The position numbers and the translations under genes are program-made. 64,000 bases of DNA from Oscillospiraceae bacterium (lineage in GTDB: Bacteria; Bacillota; Clostridia; Oscillospirales; Acutalibacteraceae): contig CP107220.1 in assembly GCA_025757685.1 (NCBI GenBank), positions 1,385,501 to 1,449,500 of the forward strand. The letters run 5' to 3'. The notes beneath the pieces were generated by a model. The model was not told the DNA's origin. It ran no database searches and worked only from the letters and a program-made list of their open reading frames with translations. Shown piece by piece: positions 26,065 to 34,523 of this stretch (its first letter is position 1; the number at the start of each line of letters is the position of its first letter).

Positions 26065-27756
26065 TTACTGCACTTCCTGCACGGTGGTCTCCGGCTTCGT
26101 TGTGCTTTCCGGCTCCGTGGTAGTCTGTTCGGCGCCGTACACCTGAAGCACTACCTCGCTGCCCACGGCAGCAGTGCTTTTGGCGTCCGGGGTCATACCG
26201 TACACGCTCTTCACGGTGCCCTCTTTATAGCTGCCGTCGTTATAGACAGTTACCGTGGTCACCTTAAAGCCCTTTGCCTCCAACTGCTTCTTGGCCTCTG
26301 CCACATCCAGACCGCCTACATCCGGCACTTCCTCTGTCTGAATTCCCTTGCTCACCGTCAACACAATCTGCGTGCCCTGGGCCACACTCTCGCCCTTCTT
26401 CACGCTTTGCGCGATGATTACACCTTCCGCTGCTTTGTCTGAATACTGGGCGTCATAGGTGATGGAAAACTGCTTGTTCCATGCGCCGTTGTTCTTAATG
26501 TCACTCTGGGTGTACCCGGCAGACACAAAGTCCGGCACAGTATAATTTACAGAGGAGACAGTCTGCGTGGTATTCTCTCTGCCATCCACCAGGCCGGAAA
26601 ACTTTACCACATAAATACCCGCTGCCACGGCAGCCACAATCAGCACCACCAAAATAATAATGACGGTCTTATTTTTGCCGCCCTTGGGCTTCTCTGTCGG
26701 AGGGGCGCTGTGGCGCACATCCGGCTGGGGTGCAGGTTGAGGCTTTGGCTCCGGCTGGGGCGGCTGGGCTGCTTCCGCTGCTTGCGCCACCACAGAAGGT
26801 GCCGCATTCAGCAGCTCCCGCAGACGTGCTGCGCTCTGTGCCCGGTTCTCCGGGTAGATCTGCAACCCGGCGCCAAGAGCACGAATCACATGGGTGGGAA
26901 TACTCTCGGCGATCTTGTTGGGAATCATCAGCTTGTCATTGGTCTCTCTGGACGGAGCATCCGGCGGATTGCTACCCACTAATGCCCGATAAATACAGGC
27001 GGAAAAGGCATAAATATCCGTAGCCGGGCACATTTTGCGGTCATTGTCGTACTGCTCAATGGCGGTGTAGCCCTCGTTCAAATTAAATTCCAGATCCGAC
27101 TGCACCGTATTGCACTGGGCGATACAAAAGCCCTTGAGGCGCACCTTACCGTCCGGGCACAGCAGCAGATTGTCCGGCGTAATGGAGCCGTGGATCACAC
27201 CCCGGTCATGGAGTGCCTCCAGGGTGGTGAGCACCGGCATAAACATAATGCGCGCCTGCTCCCAAGAAATGTAGCCCTCCGGGGTGCGCAGCAAAAATTC
27301 CCGCAAGGGCACGCCGTCCACCGGCTGAGACACGGCATACACCGTCTCGTTGGCAGGAAACACATCATACACCGGCAGTGCCGCCGCCAGGGTGCGCAGC
27401 TGCATCATGGTCTGCCACAAAGTAGTAAAAGACCGCTTATAGCCGTCAAAATTCTTACGAAAACGCTCCCGCACATGCACATCCCGGTTGCCCTCCAACC
27501 GATTGGCAATGCCCTTGGGCAGGAACTCCCGCACCACACAAGGCGCCTGCAAAGTACGATCATAGGCGGCATACACCGCAGCGTCACTCTCCCAAGCCTG
27601 CACATGGCCCAGTACATATCGGTCCTGAAGCACCGTGCGCAGGGGCAGAAAGCTGGTGTCGTTCTCCTGATCGTTATCAAACCCGCAGCCGGGGCAAACG
27701 CTGCCTGCGGTCAGGGGCGCAAAACAATTCATACACAGTCGATCTGTATTTTCCAA
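26065..27756 (-). CDS. Zinc-ribbon pseudokinase with PASTA domains
   Basis: A 563-aa protein shaped like a Ser/Thr kinase receptor but probably catalytically dead. Order: zinc ribbon CMNC...CPGC (Cys 8, 11, 21, 24); kinase-like domain about 46-320; Pro/Gln linker; one membrane helix about 364-384; two extracellular PASTA repeats (about 404-470 and 474-541); Thr/Glu-rich tail. Compared with active relatives (VAIKEY, HRDISPDN, DFG), the ATP-binding Lys is Arg76 (VVREFLP), the HRD loop reads HGSITPDN so the catalytic Asp is Ser191, and the DFG Asp is Gly209 (RLKGF). The glycine loop is also lost. TTG 27756 is chosen because GGAGGG lies 7 nt upstream; a TTG at 27771 overlaps that site. It may act as a wall-sensing scaffold. 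Confidence 0.85.
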   Translation of the reverse strand: MENTDRLCMNCFAPLTAGSVCPGCGFDNDQENDTSFLPLRTVLQDRYVLGHVQAWESDAAVYAAYDRTLQAPCVVREFLPKGIANRLEGNRDVHVRERFRKNFDGYKRSFTTLWQTMMQLRTLAAALPVYDVFPANETVYAVSQPVDGVPLREFLLRTPEGYISWEQARIMFMPVLTTLEALHDRGVIHGSITPDNLLLCPDGKVRLKGFCIAQCNTVQSDLEFNLNEGYTAIEQYDNDRKMCPATDIYAFSACIYRALVGSNPPDAPSRETNDKLMIPNKIAESIPTHVIRALGAGLQIYPENRAQSAARLRELLNAAPSVVAQAAEAAQPPQPEPKPQPAPQPDVRHSAPPTEKPKGGKNKTVIIILVVLIVAAVAAGIYVVKFSGLVDGRENTTQTVSSVNYTVPDFVSAGYTQSDIKNNGAWNKQFSITYDAQYSDKAAEGVIIAQSVKKGESVAQGTQIVLTVSKGIQTEEVPDVGGLDVAEAKKQLEAKGFKVTTVTVYNDGSYKEGTVKSVYGMTPDAKSTAAVGSEVVLQVYGAEQTTTEPESTTKPETTVQEVQ

Positions 27757-27871
27757 AAAAGATCCCTCCAAATCAAGACCTTATACTATAGCAGTTTTAT
27801 AATAACAGCCGGTTGATTTTTTGTCAACCGCACTTTCGTAAACAATCGGTAAACATCCCCTACCCCGCCGG

Positions 27872-27900
27872 TTGAAACCGCGCATCTTTTCGTGTATAAT
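27872..27900 (+). promoter_or_regulatory. Promoter of yhaM-prmA
   Basis: TTGAAA (27872-27877), 17-nt spacer, perfect TATAAT (27895-27900), about 40 nt before the ATG at 27940. Confidence 0.75.
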
Positions 27901-27939
27901 GAGGGATACAGAACAAATGAACCGAAGGAGTTTTTGAAT

Positions 27940-28905
27940 ATGAATTTTAAGCAGTTGCCAAACGGCATGTGCGAGGGCTTTGCCCTACTGAAAAAATGCG
28001 ATGTAAAAAAGACCAAAAACGGCGCCGCCTACCTGGATCTTGTACTGGGAGACAAAAGTGATGAGTTGCCTGCCAAGCTGTGGGACTATACGGACAACGG
28101 CCTGTTTGCCCCGGATATGGTGGTCAAGGTGCGGGGCACTGTGGAGCAGTATAACGGTCGGGATCAGTTCCGCATTTCTCAGATCCGCCCGGCAGCGGAC
28201 AGCGACAACTACAACCTGTCCGATCTGGTGCCCGCCAGCGAGGTGGGCGGCACCCAGATCTATGATATGCTGATGCGCCGGGTAAATGCCTTTCAGGACG
28301 CGGATTTTAAGGCCATTGTATCCGGCATTATGGAGGACCATAAGGAGGCACTGGTGCGCTATCCTGCCGCCCTGCGGCTGCATCACGCCATAGTGGGCGG
28401 GTTGATGCTGCACACCGTGTCCATCGTGCGTCTGGCCGAATCCCTGTGCCAGATTTACCCCAATGTGGATAAAGAGCTGCTGCTCTCCGGTGCCATTCTC
28501 CACGATGTGGCCAAGACATGGGAACTGGAGGCGAACAACCTGGGGTTGGTCAAGGGCTATACCACCGAGGGTGAACTGATCGGTCACTTGGTCAAGGGCG
28601 CTATGTATATTGATGAAAAGGCACGCGACCTGGGCGTGGCACCGGAAAAGGCGGCACTGCTGGAACACATGCTATTGTCCCACCACGGTCAGCCGGAGTA
28701 CGGCTCCCCCGTGCGGCCCATGTTCCTGGAGGCGGAGATTCTCTCTCAGCTGGACGCACTGGACGCCACAATTTTTGAAATTCACGCTGCCACCTCCAAG
28801 GTGGAGCCGGGCAAATTTACCGACCGGCAGTGGGCGCTGGACAATCGCAAGCTGTTTAACCACGGCCGCACCACCACCGAGCACAAGGTTAACTTAGGAG
28901 AATAA
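27940..28905 (+). CDS. YhaM-like OB-fold/HD-domain 3'-5' exoribonuclease
   Basis: A 321-aa protein with the YhaM plan: an N-terminal OB-fold nucleic-acid-binding domain (DLVLGDKSDELPAKLWDYTD and VVKVRGTVEQYNGRDQFRI, about 1-90) followed by an HD phosphohydrolase domain (about 140-300) containing HHAIVGGLMLHTVSI, GAILHDVAKTWEL (the HD pair) and LLSHHGQPEYGSP. YhaM trims 3' ends of RNA and single-stranded DNA. ATG 27940 has AAGGAG 9 nt upstream. The gene is followed 4 nt later by prmA and is divergent from the PASTA pseudokinase gene. Confidence 0.88.
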   Translation: MNFKQLPNGMCEGFALLKKCDVKKTKNGAAYLDLVLGDKSDELPAKLWDYTDNGLFAPDMVVKVRGTVEQYNGRDQFRISQIRPAADSDNYNLSDLVPASEVGGTQIYDMLMRRVNAFQDADFKAIVSGIMEDHKEALVRYPAALRLHHAIVGGLMLHTVSIVRLAESLCQIYPNVDKELLLSGAILHDVAKTWELEANNLGLVKGYTTEGELIGHLVKGAMYIDEKARDLGVAPEKAALLEHMLLSHHGQPEYGSPVRPMFLEAEILSQLDALDATIFEIHAATSKVEPGKFTDRQWALDNRKLFNHGRTTTEHKVNLGE

Positions 28906-28909
28906 CACA

Positions 28910-29848
28910 ATGGAAGTAACGCAAGAAAAGTGGACAGAGATCACCGTCACCGTGGATACAAAAGACATTGAGACCGCCGGCAACATTGCCAATATGGTAG
29001 TGCCTTACGGCATTTATATTGAGGATTACTCTGCTCTGGAAGAGGAGACCATGGAGATCGCCCATATTGATCTGATTGAGGCGTCTCTGCTGCAAAAGGA
29101 CCGCACCAAGGGCATTATCCACATTTATATCAGCCCGGAGGAGAACCCGGCAGAGGCCGTTTCTTTCTTAGAGGAGCGGCTGCAAAGCGCCGGTATCGCC
29201 TACACCCTGGGCACGGACCTGTGCGCCATGGAGGACTGGGTAAACAACTGGAAAAAATATTTTCACCCTATGCCGGTAGGCGACAAGCTGCTGATCCGCC
29301 CCACCTGGGAGGACGCAGACCCCACAGACGGCCGCAAGGTACTGCACATTGAGCCGGGCCTGGCCTTTGGCACCGGGTCGCACCCCACCACCCGCCTGTG
29401 TCTGGAAACGCTGGAAAAGGTGGTCACCCCCGGCGCTACAGTACTGGACATCGGCTGCGGCAGCGGTATTCTTTCCATTGCCGCCCTACTGCTGGGTGCG
29501 CAAACTGCCTTTGGCGTAGATATTGACAAACTGGCGGTCAAGACTGCCAACGCCAATGCGCTGGAGAACGGCTTTGGCCCGGATCGGTTCACAGCCGTGG
29601 AGGGCAATCTGTCCGACAAAGTCAACGGGCAGTACGATATTATTGTAGCCAATATTGTGGCAGACATTATTATGCAGTTCAATCCCCAGGTGGCGCAGTT
29701 CTTAAAGCCCGGCGGCACCTACATTACCGGCGGTATTATCGATGTGCGGGAGGACGAGGTGCTGGCCTCTTTCGCCGCCAACGGCTTTACCGTGCAGCAG
29801 CGCTTTGAAGACAAAGGCTGGCTGGTATTTGTATTAAAGCACGAATAA
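28910..29848 (+). CDS. prmA: Ribosomal protein L11 methyltransferase
   Basis: SAM-dependent methyltransferase of 312 aa that trimethylates ribosomal protein L11. It has the N-terminal ferredoxin-like substrate domain (KWTEITVTVDTKDIETAGNI), the linker WVNNWKKYFHPMPVG, GLAFGTGSHPTT, and the SAM motif LDIGCGSGILSIAALLLGA near 182. DIIVANIVADII is the NPPY-like catalytic strand. Its ribosome site (TTAGGAGAA) overlaps the end of the yhaM-like gene, implying coupled translation. A strong hairpin ends the unit. Confidence 0.95.
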   Translation: MEVTQEKWTEITVTVDTKDIETAGNIANMVVPYGIYIEDYSALEEETMEIAHIDLIEASLLQKDRTKGIIHIYISPEENPAEAVSFLEERLQSAGIAYTLGTDLCAMEDWVNNWKKYFHPMPVGDKLLIRPTWEDADPTDGRKVLHIEPGLAFGTGSHPTTRLCLETLEKVVTPGATVLDIGCGSGILSIAALLLGAQTAFGVDIDKLAVKTANANALENGFGPDRFTAVEGNLSDKVNGQYDIIVANIVADIIMQFNPQVAQFLKPGGTYITGGIIDVREDEVLASFAANGFTVQQRFEDKGWLVFVLKHE

Positions 29849-29933
29849 GTTCGGCCTCCACTGACCGAAAAAGCAGCCATCGGCAGTTGCAGACCCTACC
29901 GACTCTCTACGCTATCCGATTACATCACACACA

Positions 29934-29967
29934 AAAACGCCCTGTACAAGCTGTACAGGGCGTTTTT
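29934..29967. terminator. Bidirectional terminator between prmA and thrS
   Basis: A perfect stem AACGCCCTGTACA / TGTACAGGGCGTT with a 3-nt loop, flanked by As on the left and Ts on the right, between convergent prmA and thrS. Confidence 0.92.
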
Positions 29968-29978
29968 GTTGCCGTTTT

Positions 29979-31889
29979 TTATTTTGCCTTCGTGGCGATC
30001 TCCTGGGTAATGCGGGCAATAAAGTCCTCCAGGCTGGAAGCACCCTCGTCGCCGTCCTTTCTGGAACGAACGGACACGGTGCCGGCCTCAATATCCTTGT
30101 CGCCGGCCACCAGCATATAGGGCACCTTCTCCATCTGCGCAGAGCGGATCTTAAAGCCGATCTTCTCGCTGCGGTCATCCACCTCGCAGCGAATACCGGC
30201 AGCCTCCAGCTTTGCCTTCACGGTGTTCAAATAGTCAATATGACGGTCCGCGATGGGCAGCAGCTTCACCTGCACCGGCGCCAGCCAGGTGGGGAACGCA
30301 CCGGCAAAGTGCTCGGTCAAAATACCGATAAACCGCTCAATGCTGCCGAATACCACACGGTGGATCATAATGGGACGGTGCTTCTCGCCGTCCGCGCCCA
30401 CATATTCCAACTCAAACCGCTCCGGCAGCTGGAAGTCCAGCTGAATGGTGCCGCACTGCCAGGTACGACCCAAGCAATCGGTCAGGTGGAAGTCCAGCTT
30501 GGGGCCGTAGAATGCGCCGTCGCCCTCGTTGACCTCAAAGTCATAGCCAAGCTCAGTAATGGCGTCCCGCAGGGCCTGGGTAGCAATGTCCCAGTCCTCC
30601 TTGGCGCCCATAGAGTCCTCCGGCTGGGTGGACAGTTCAATGTGATACTTAAAGCCAAAGGTGCTGTACACACTGTCGATCAGCTGTACCACGCCCTTGA
30701 TTTCGTCCTTAATCTGCTCCCGGGTCATAAAGATGTGGGCATCGTCCTGGGTAAAGCAACGCACCCGCATCAACCCATGCAGTGCGCCGGACAGCTCATG
30801 CCGGTGCACAATGCCCAGCTCGCCCATACGCAGAGGCAGATCCTTGTAGGAGTGCATTTTGTTCTTATACACCAAAATACCGCCGGGGCAGTTCATAGGC
30901 TTAATGGCAAAGTCCTCATCGTCAATAACGGTGGTGTACATATTCTCTTTATAGTGATCCCAGTGACCGCTGCGCTCCCACAGCTTGCGGCTGAGGATAA
31001 TGGGGGTAGAGATCTCCTGATACCCGGCAGCCGTGTGGATCTGGCGCCAGTAGTCGATCAACTGGTTCTTGAGGATCATACCCTTGGGCAGGAAGAACGG
31101 GAACCCGGGACCTTCCTCCATAATGGTAAACAGCTCCAGCTCCTTGCCCAGCTTGCGGTGATCCCGCTTCTTGGCCTCCTCCAGCATTTGCAGGTGGGCC
31201 TCCAGCATAGACGCTTTGGGGAATGCAGTACCGTACACGCGGCAGAGCATTTTATTCTGGGCGTCGCCCCGCCAGTAAGCGCCGGTGGTGTTGGTTAACT
31301 TAAAGGCCTTTACGGCGGCAATGCTCATCAGATGAGGACCGGCGCACAGCTCGGTAAACTCACCCTGCTTGTAAAAGCTAATGTGCTCGCCCTTGCCGGC
31401 GTGCTCGGCGATCAGTTCTACCTTATACGGCTCGCCTTTCTCCTCCATCAGCGCCGTGGCCTCCGCCGGGGGCAGCTCAAAGCGCTCGATTTCCGGATTT
31501 TCCTTCACAATCTTCTTCATTTCCGCCTCGATCTTAACCAGATCGTCGGTGGTAAAGGGCGTGTCGCCGCAGTCGAAGTCATAATAAAAGCCGTTCTCAA
31601 TGGCCGGGCCGATGGTCAGCTTCACCTGCGGGTACAGGCGCTTAACCGCCTGGGCCATAATATGAGATGCGGTGTGGTTAAAGGTGCGGCGGCCGTCCTC
31701 CTCATCAAAGGTCAGCACTTCAAAGGCGCAGTCGTCGCTGACGGTGGTGCGCAAGTCCCGCACCTGGCCGTCGATCCGGCAGCAGCAGGCTGCACGGTAC
31801 AGACCCATAGAAATGTCCTTTGTAATGTCCGCCGCCGTCATGGGTGCGTCATACACCTTAACGGAGCCGTCCTTTAGTGTAATGTTCAT
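29979..31889 (-). CDS. thrS: Threonyl-tRNA synthetase
   Basis: Class II synthetase of 636 aa. The TGS domain is N-terminal (MNITLKDGSVKVYDAP), then the editing domain with HTASHIMAQAVKRLYP (HxxxH zinc/editing site) near 75, the catalytic core with FPFFLPKGMILKNQLIDYWR, GLMRVRCFTQDDAHIF (motif 2) and MIHRVVFGSIERFIGIL (motif 3), and a C-terminal anticodon-binding domain. The ATG at 31889 is fixed by GGAGG upstream; the frame stays open for 78 more codons, but that stretch is the T-box leader. It is regulated by that leader. Confidence 0.97.
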   Translation of the reverse strand: MNITLKDGSVKVYDAPMTAADITKDISMGLYRAACCCRIDGQVRDLRTTVSDDCAFEVLTFDEEDGRRTFNHTASHIMAQAVKRLYPQVKLTIGPAIENGFYYDFDCGDTPFTTDDLVKIEAEMKKIVKENPEIERFELPPAEATALMEEKGEPYKVELIAEHAGKGEHISFYKQGEFTELCAGPHLMSIAAVKAFKLTNTTGAYWRGDAQNKMLCRVYGTAFPKASMLEAHLQMLEEAKKRDHRKLGKELELFTIMEEGPGFPFFLPKGMILKNQLIDYWRQIHTAAGYQEISTPIILSRKLWERSGHWDHYKENMYTTVIDDEDFAIKPMNCPGGILVYKNKMHSYKDLPLRMGELGIVHRHELSGALHGLMRVRCFTQDDAHIFMTREQIKDEIKGVVQLIDSVYSTFGFKYHIELSTQPEDSMGAKEDWDIATQALRDAITELGYDFEVNEGDGAFYGPKLDFHLTDCLGRTWQCGTIQLDFQLPERFELEYVGADGEKHRPIMIHRVVFGSIERFIGILTEHFAGAFPTWLAPVQVKLLPIADRHIDYLNTVKAKLEAAGIRCEVDDRSEKIGFKIRSAQMEKVPYMLVAGDKDIEAGTVSVRSRKDGDEGASSLEDFIARITQEIATKAK

Positions 31890-31899
31890 AACAATTCCT

Positions 31900-32090
31900 C
31901 CAAAAAATAAAAAATCACCCTGCATACACAGGGTGAATGAAGATCCACGGTTCCACCTGAATTGCACAGCAAGATGCTGTACCTCAAGGCCCGGATAACG
32001 GCAGGCGACCGGCCGGTATTGGCGGCGCTCCGGGGTGGTAAGCGACAGCTGCACCGTGTGCCCTTGCAGCGTACAGGCACTCTCTGAAAA
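31900..32090 (-). promoter_or_regulatory. T-box riboswitch controlling thrS
   Basis: tRNA-sensing leader. On the minus strand: AGAGAG near the Stem I base (complement 32080-32085), a specifier-loop candidate ACC, a threonine codon (complement 32037-32039), the T-box AGGTGGAACCGTG (complement 31946-31958), and an intrinsic terminator hairpin TCACCCTG...CAGGGTGA (31915-31936) followed by a long U-rich run (31900-31914). Uncharged tRNA-Thr(GGU) should bind and stabilise the antiterminator, turning thrS on in threonine starvation. Confidence 0.92.
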
Positions 32091-32147
32091 ACGGCAAAAA
32101 AGCGGCGCTCTTGTCCCCATCAAAGCTTTCTCTATTTCTTATGGCTT

Positions 32148-32176
32148 ATAGTAGCACCTTTTACCGTCCCTGTCAA
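32148..32176 (-). promoter_or_regulatory. Promoter of thrS
   Basis: Consensus TTGACA (complement 32171-32176), 17-nt spacer, TACTAT (complement 32148-32153), placed just upstream of the T-box leader. Confidence 0.75.
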
Positions 32177-32229
32177 CCGAAACGGCCGAATTTTTTGCCT
32201 TTTCCTCCGCCTCCGGCGCAAACAAAAAC

Positions 32230-32258
32230 TTGACAGATACCATATATAGGTGTATTAT
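32230..32258 (+). promoter_or_regulatory. Promoter of rny
   Basis: Consensus TTGACA (32230-32235), 17-nt spacer, TATTAT (32253-32258). It is divergent from the thrS promoter and gives rny a 5' leader of about 140 nt, in which I recognise no riboswitch. Confidence 0.75.
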
Positions 32259-32405
32259 TATACAGAAGTTTTACATTTTGTTATGTAAGGCTTCTTTACA
32301 GAAATGCGTTAAAATGTAATTAAACTGTACCTTTTCTGATGATATTCGATTCGAGAGTTCCATCTCAAAAACGAGAAATTTATGCAGAAGGAGGTGCTGT
32401 TGATT

Positions 32406-33962
32406 ATGAGTAATGTTGTGATTCCGGTGATCGTAGGCGCGGTTTGCGCCGTTGTTTTTGCCGTTTTAGGTTTCGTTTTGGGTGTGGCGCATCGCCGCAA
32501 GACCGCAGAGAAAGAGATTGGCTCTGCCACCCAAGAAGCCACCAAGATCATCAATAACGCTTTGGCCGAGGCAGAAGCTTCTAAGAAAGAAAAAGTATTG
32601 GAAGCCAAGGACGAAGTGCACAAGCTCCGCTCCGACGCAGACCGGGATATCCGCGAGCGCAGGAACGAAGTGCAAAGACAGGAAAAACGCCTGAACCAGA
32701 GAGAAGAATATCTGGACAAAAAAGCGGATTCCCTGGAAGCAAAAAATGATAAAATCAGCGAAAAGCAAAAAGAACTTGAAAACAAATTACTCGAAGTCGA
32801 TGGCATCAAGAAAAGCCAGTTTGATATGCTGGAGCGTATTTCAGGTCTGACCCAGGAGGAAGCAAAAAATCAACTGCTGGCCTCTCTGGAAGAAGAACTG
32901 GACACGGAAAAGAGCAAAAAAATCCTCGAATATGAGCAGATGACCCGGGACCAGAGCGAAGTGCTGGCGCGGGAGATCATCGGCACCGCCATTCAGCGCT
33001 GCGCCGCCGATCACACGGCAGAGACCACCGTCTCCGTTGTGGCACTGCCCAATGACGAGATGAAAGGCCGCATCATCGGCCGTGAGGGGCGCAACATCCG
33101 CTCCATTGAGTCCATTACCGGCGTTGAATTGATCATTGACGACACGCCGGAAGCCATCACCGTCAGCGCCTTTGACCCGGTGCGCAGAGAGATTGCCCGC
33201 CTGACCTTGGAGCGACTGATCCAGGACGGCCGCATTCATCCCACCCGCATTGAGGAGCTGTACGAAAAGGCCAAGCGCGAGGTAAATGCCACCATTAAGC
33301 AGGAGGGCGAGAAGGCTGTACTGAAAGCCAACTGCGGTTCCATTCACCCGGAGCTGGTGCGCCTGCTTGGGAAATTGAAATACCGCACTTCCTACGGCCA
33401 GAGCGTGCTCAAGCACAGCCTGGAAGTGAGTTATATTGCCGGGCTGATGGCTGCGGAACTGGGTGCTGATGAGCGCCTGGCACGCCGCGCAGGTCTGCTG
33501 CACGACATCGGCAAGGCTTTGGATCACGAGATGGAAGGCAGCCATATTGCCCTGGGCGTGGAATTTGCCCGCAAGTATAAAGAGAGCGAAGCCGTTGTGC
33601 ACGCCATTGAGGCGCATCACGGTGATGTAGAGTGCAAGACCGTGGTCGCCTGCCTGGTTCAGGCGGCAGACGCCGTATCTGCCTCCCGTCCCGGCGCCCG
33701 CCGTGAGAATGTGGAGAACTACATTAAGCGCCTGCAACAGCTGGAGGAGATCTCTTGCAGCTTTGAGGGCGTGGAGCGCGCTTACGCCATACAGGCCGGC
33801 CGTGAGGTCCGCGTGATGGTGAAGCCGGAAGTGGTATCCGACAGCCGTATGCCTTTTGTGGCCCACGAGATTGCCAAGAAGATCGAGTCCGAGATGGAAT
33901 ACCCCGGCCAGATCAAGGTCAATATTATTCGTGAGTCCCGTGCTTCCGATGTGGCAAAATAA
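32406..33962 (+). CDS. rny: Ribonuclease Y
   Basis: Membrane-anchored endoribonuclease that starts mRNA turnover in Firmicutes, about 518 aa as usual. One N-terminal membrane helix (VIPVIVGAVCAVVFAVLGFVLG), a long charged coiled coil (about 25-195), a KH domain (GRIIGREGRNIRSIESITG), and an HD domain with GLLHDIGKALDHE (catalytic His-Asp) are present in order. AGGAGG at 32389-32394 fits TTG 32400 (5 nt) or ATG 32406 (11 nt); I list the ATG. The Met at 32382 lies before that site and is unlikely. The gene is monocistronic or reads through a terminator into the Dabb gene. Confidence 0.95.
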   Translation: MSNVVIPVIVGAVCAVVFAVLGFVLGVAHRRKTAEKEIGSATQEATKIINNALAEAEASKKEKVLEAKDEVHKLRSDADRDIRERRNEVQRQEKRLNQREEYLDKKADSLEAKNDKISEKQKELENKLLEVDGIKKSQFDMLERISGLTQEEAKNQLLASLEEELDTEKSKKILEYEQMTRDQSEVLAREIIGTAIQRCAADHTAETTVSVVALPNDEMKGRIIGREGRNIRSIESITGVELIIDDTPEAITVSAFDPVRREIARLTLERLIQDGRIHPTRIEELYEKAKREVNATIKQEGEKAVLKANCGSIHPELVRLLGKLKYRTSYGQSVLKHSLEVSYIAGLMAAELGADERLARRAGLLHDIGKALDHEMEGSHIALGVEFARKYKESEAVVHAIEAHHGDVECKTVVACLVQAADAVSASRPGARRENVENYIKRLQQLEEISCSFEGVERAYAIQAGREVRVMVKPEVVSDSRMPFVAHEIAKKIESEMEYPGQIKVNIIRESRASDVAK

Positions 33963-33968
33963 CAAACA

Positions 33969-34000
33969 AAAGGGACGGTCTTTCCGTCCCTTATTTTTTT
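33969..34000 (+). terminator. Terminator after rny
   Basis: AAGGGACGG / CCGTCCCTT stem (33970-33992), then a run of seven Ts ending at 34000. The ribosome site of the next gene begins directly after the T-run. Confidence 0.88.
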
Positions 34001-34012
34001 GGAGGAATCGCA

Positions 34013-34306
34013 ATGATCAAACATATTGTATGCTTTAAGCTGGCTGACCCCGCCCCGGCAAATTGCCAAAAGGCAGCGGAAGTGCTCCGCTCCATGGATG
34101 GCAATGTACCGCTGCTGCGTGGGATTGAAGTGGGGGTCGATGAGCTGCGCTCCGGGCGCTCCTACGATGTGATCCTGCAGGTACTGTTGGACGATATGGC
34201 CGCTTTGGACGCCTATCAGCAGGACCCGTACCACTGCGGCGTGGTCAAGAAACACATGCACGCCGTGGCAGAAAACAGCATTGCCATGGATTACACGGTG
34301 GAATAA
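34013..34306 (+). CDS. Dabb-family (stress-responsive alpha/beta barrel) protein
   Basis: A 97-aa single-domain Dabb protein: the opening MIKHIVCFKLAD, central GIEVGVDELRSGRSYDVILQVLLDDMAALDAY and YHCGVVKKHMHAV match the dimeric ferredoxin-like barrel. Such proteins are small and poorly characterised in bacteria; no enzymatic residue can be named. GGAGG lies 8 nt before the ATG. It sits between two terminators; no promoter of its own is evident, so it probably depends on read-through from rny. Confidence 0.85.
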   Translation: MIKHIVCFKLADPAPANCQKAAEVLRSMDGNVPLLRGIEVGVDELRSGRSYDVILQVLLDDMAALDAYQQDPYHCGVVKKHMHAVAENSIAMDYTVE

Positions 34307-34324
34307 AAACAAGATCGCCGCACC

Positions 34325-34360
34325 GGCAGATAGTCACTATGGGACTATCTGCCATTTTTT
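34325..34360 (+). terminator. Terminator before the exopolysaccharide operon
   Basis: GGCAGATAGTC / GACTATCTGCC stem (34325-34353), then two T-runs up to 34360. Confidence 0.9.
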
Positions 34361-34445
34361 TGCCTTTTTTTATCGTGGAAATAGACAAAAAACAAGTGCC
34401 ATTTTTGCCGCTTTGCCGAAAATATGTCGCTGTCCCCGCCTTGCA

Positions 34446-34474
34446 TTGACACGACCCCTCCAAAATGATAAAAT
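34446..34474 (+). promoter_or_regulatory. Promoter of the exopolysaccharide operon
   Basis: Consensus TTGACA (34446-34451), 17-nt spacer, TAAAAT (34469-34474). A very AT-rich leader of about 45 nt leads to the first gene at 34524. No further promoter is evident in the 17 kb that follow, where genes overlap or are closely spaced. Confidence 0.8.
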
Positions 34475-34523
34475 GAATGTATCTATATAATATATAAATT
34501 TATATATAAAAGAGGAGCAAATT

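Noticed and set aside
30240..31298. Long plus-strand open frame opposite thrS
   Set aside because: Antisense shadow of thrS; no start signals and no recognisable product.
31890..32123. N-terminal extension of thrS by 78 codons
   Set aside because: This stretch is the T-box leader, and the ATG at 31889 has a proper GGAGG.
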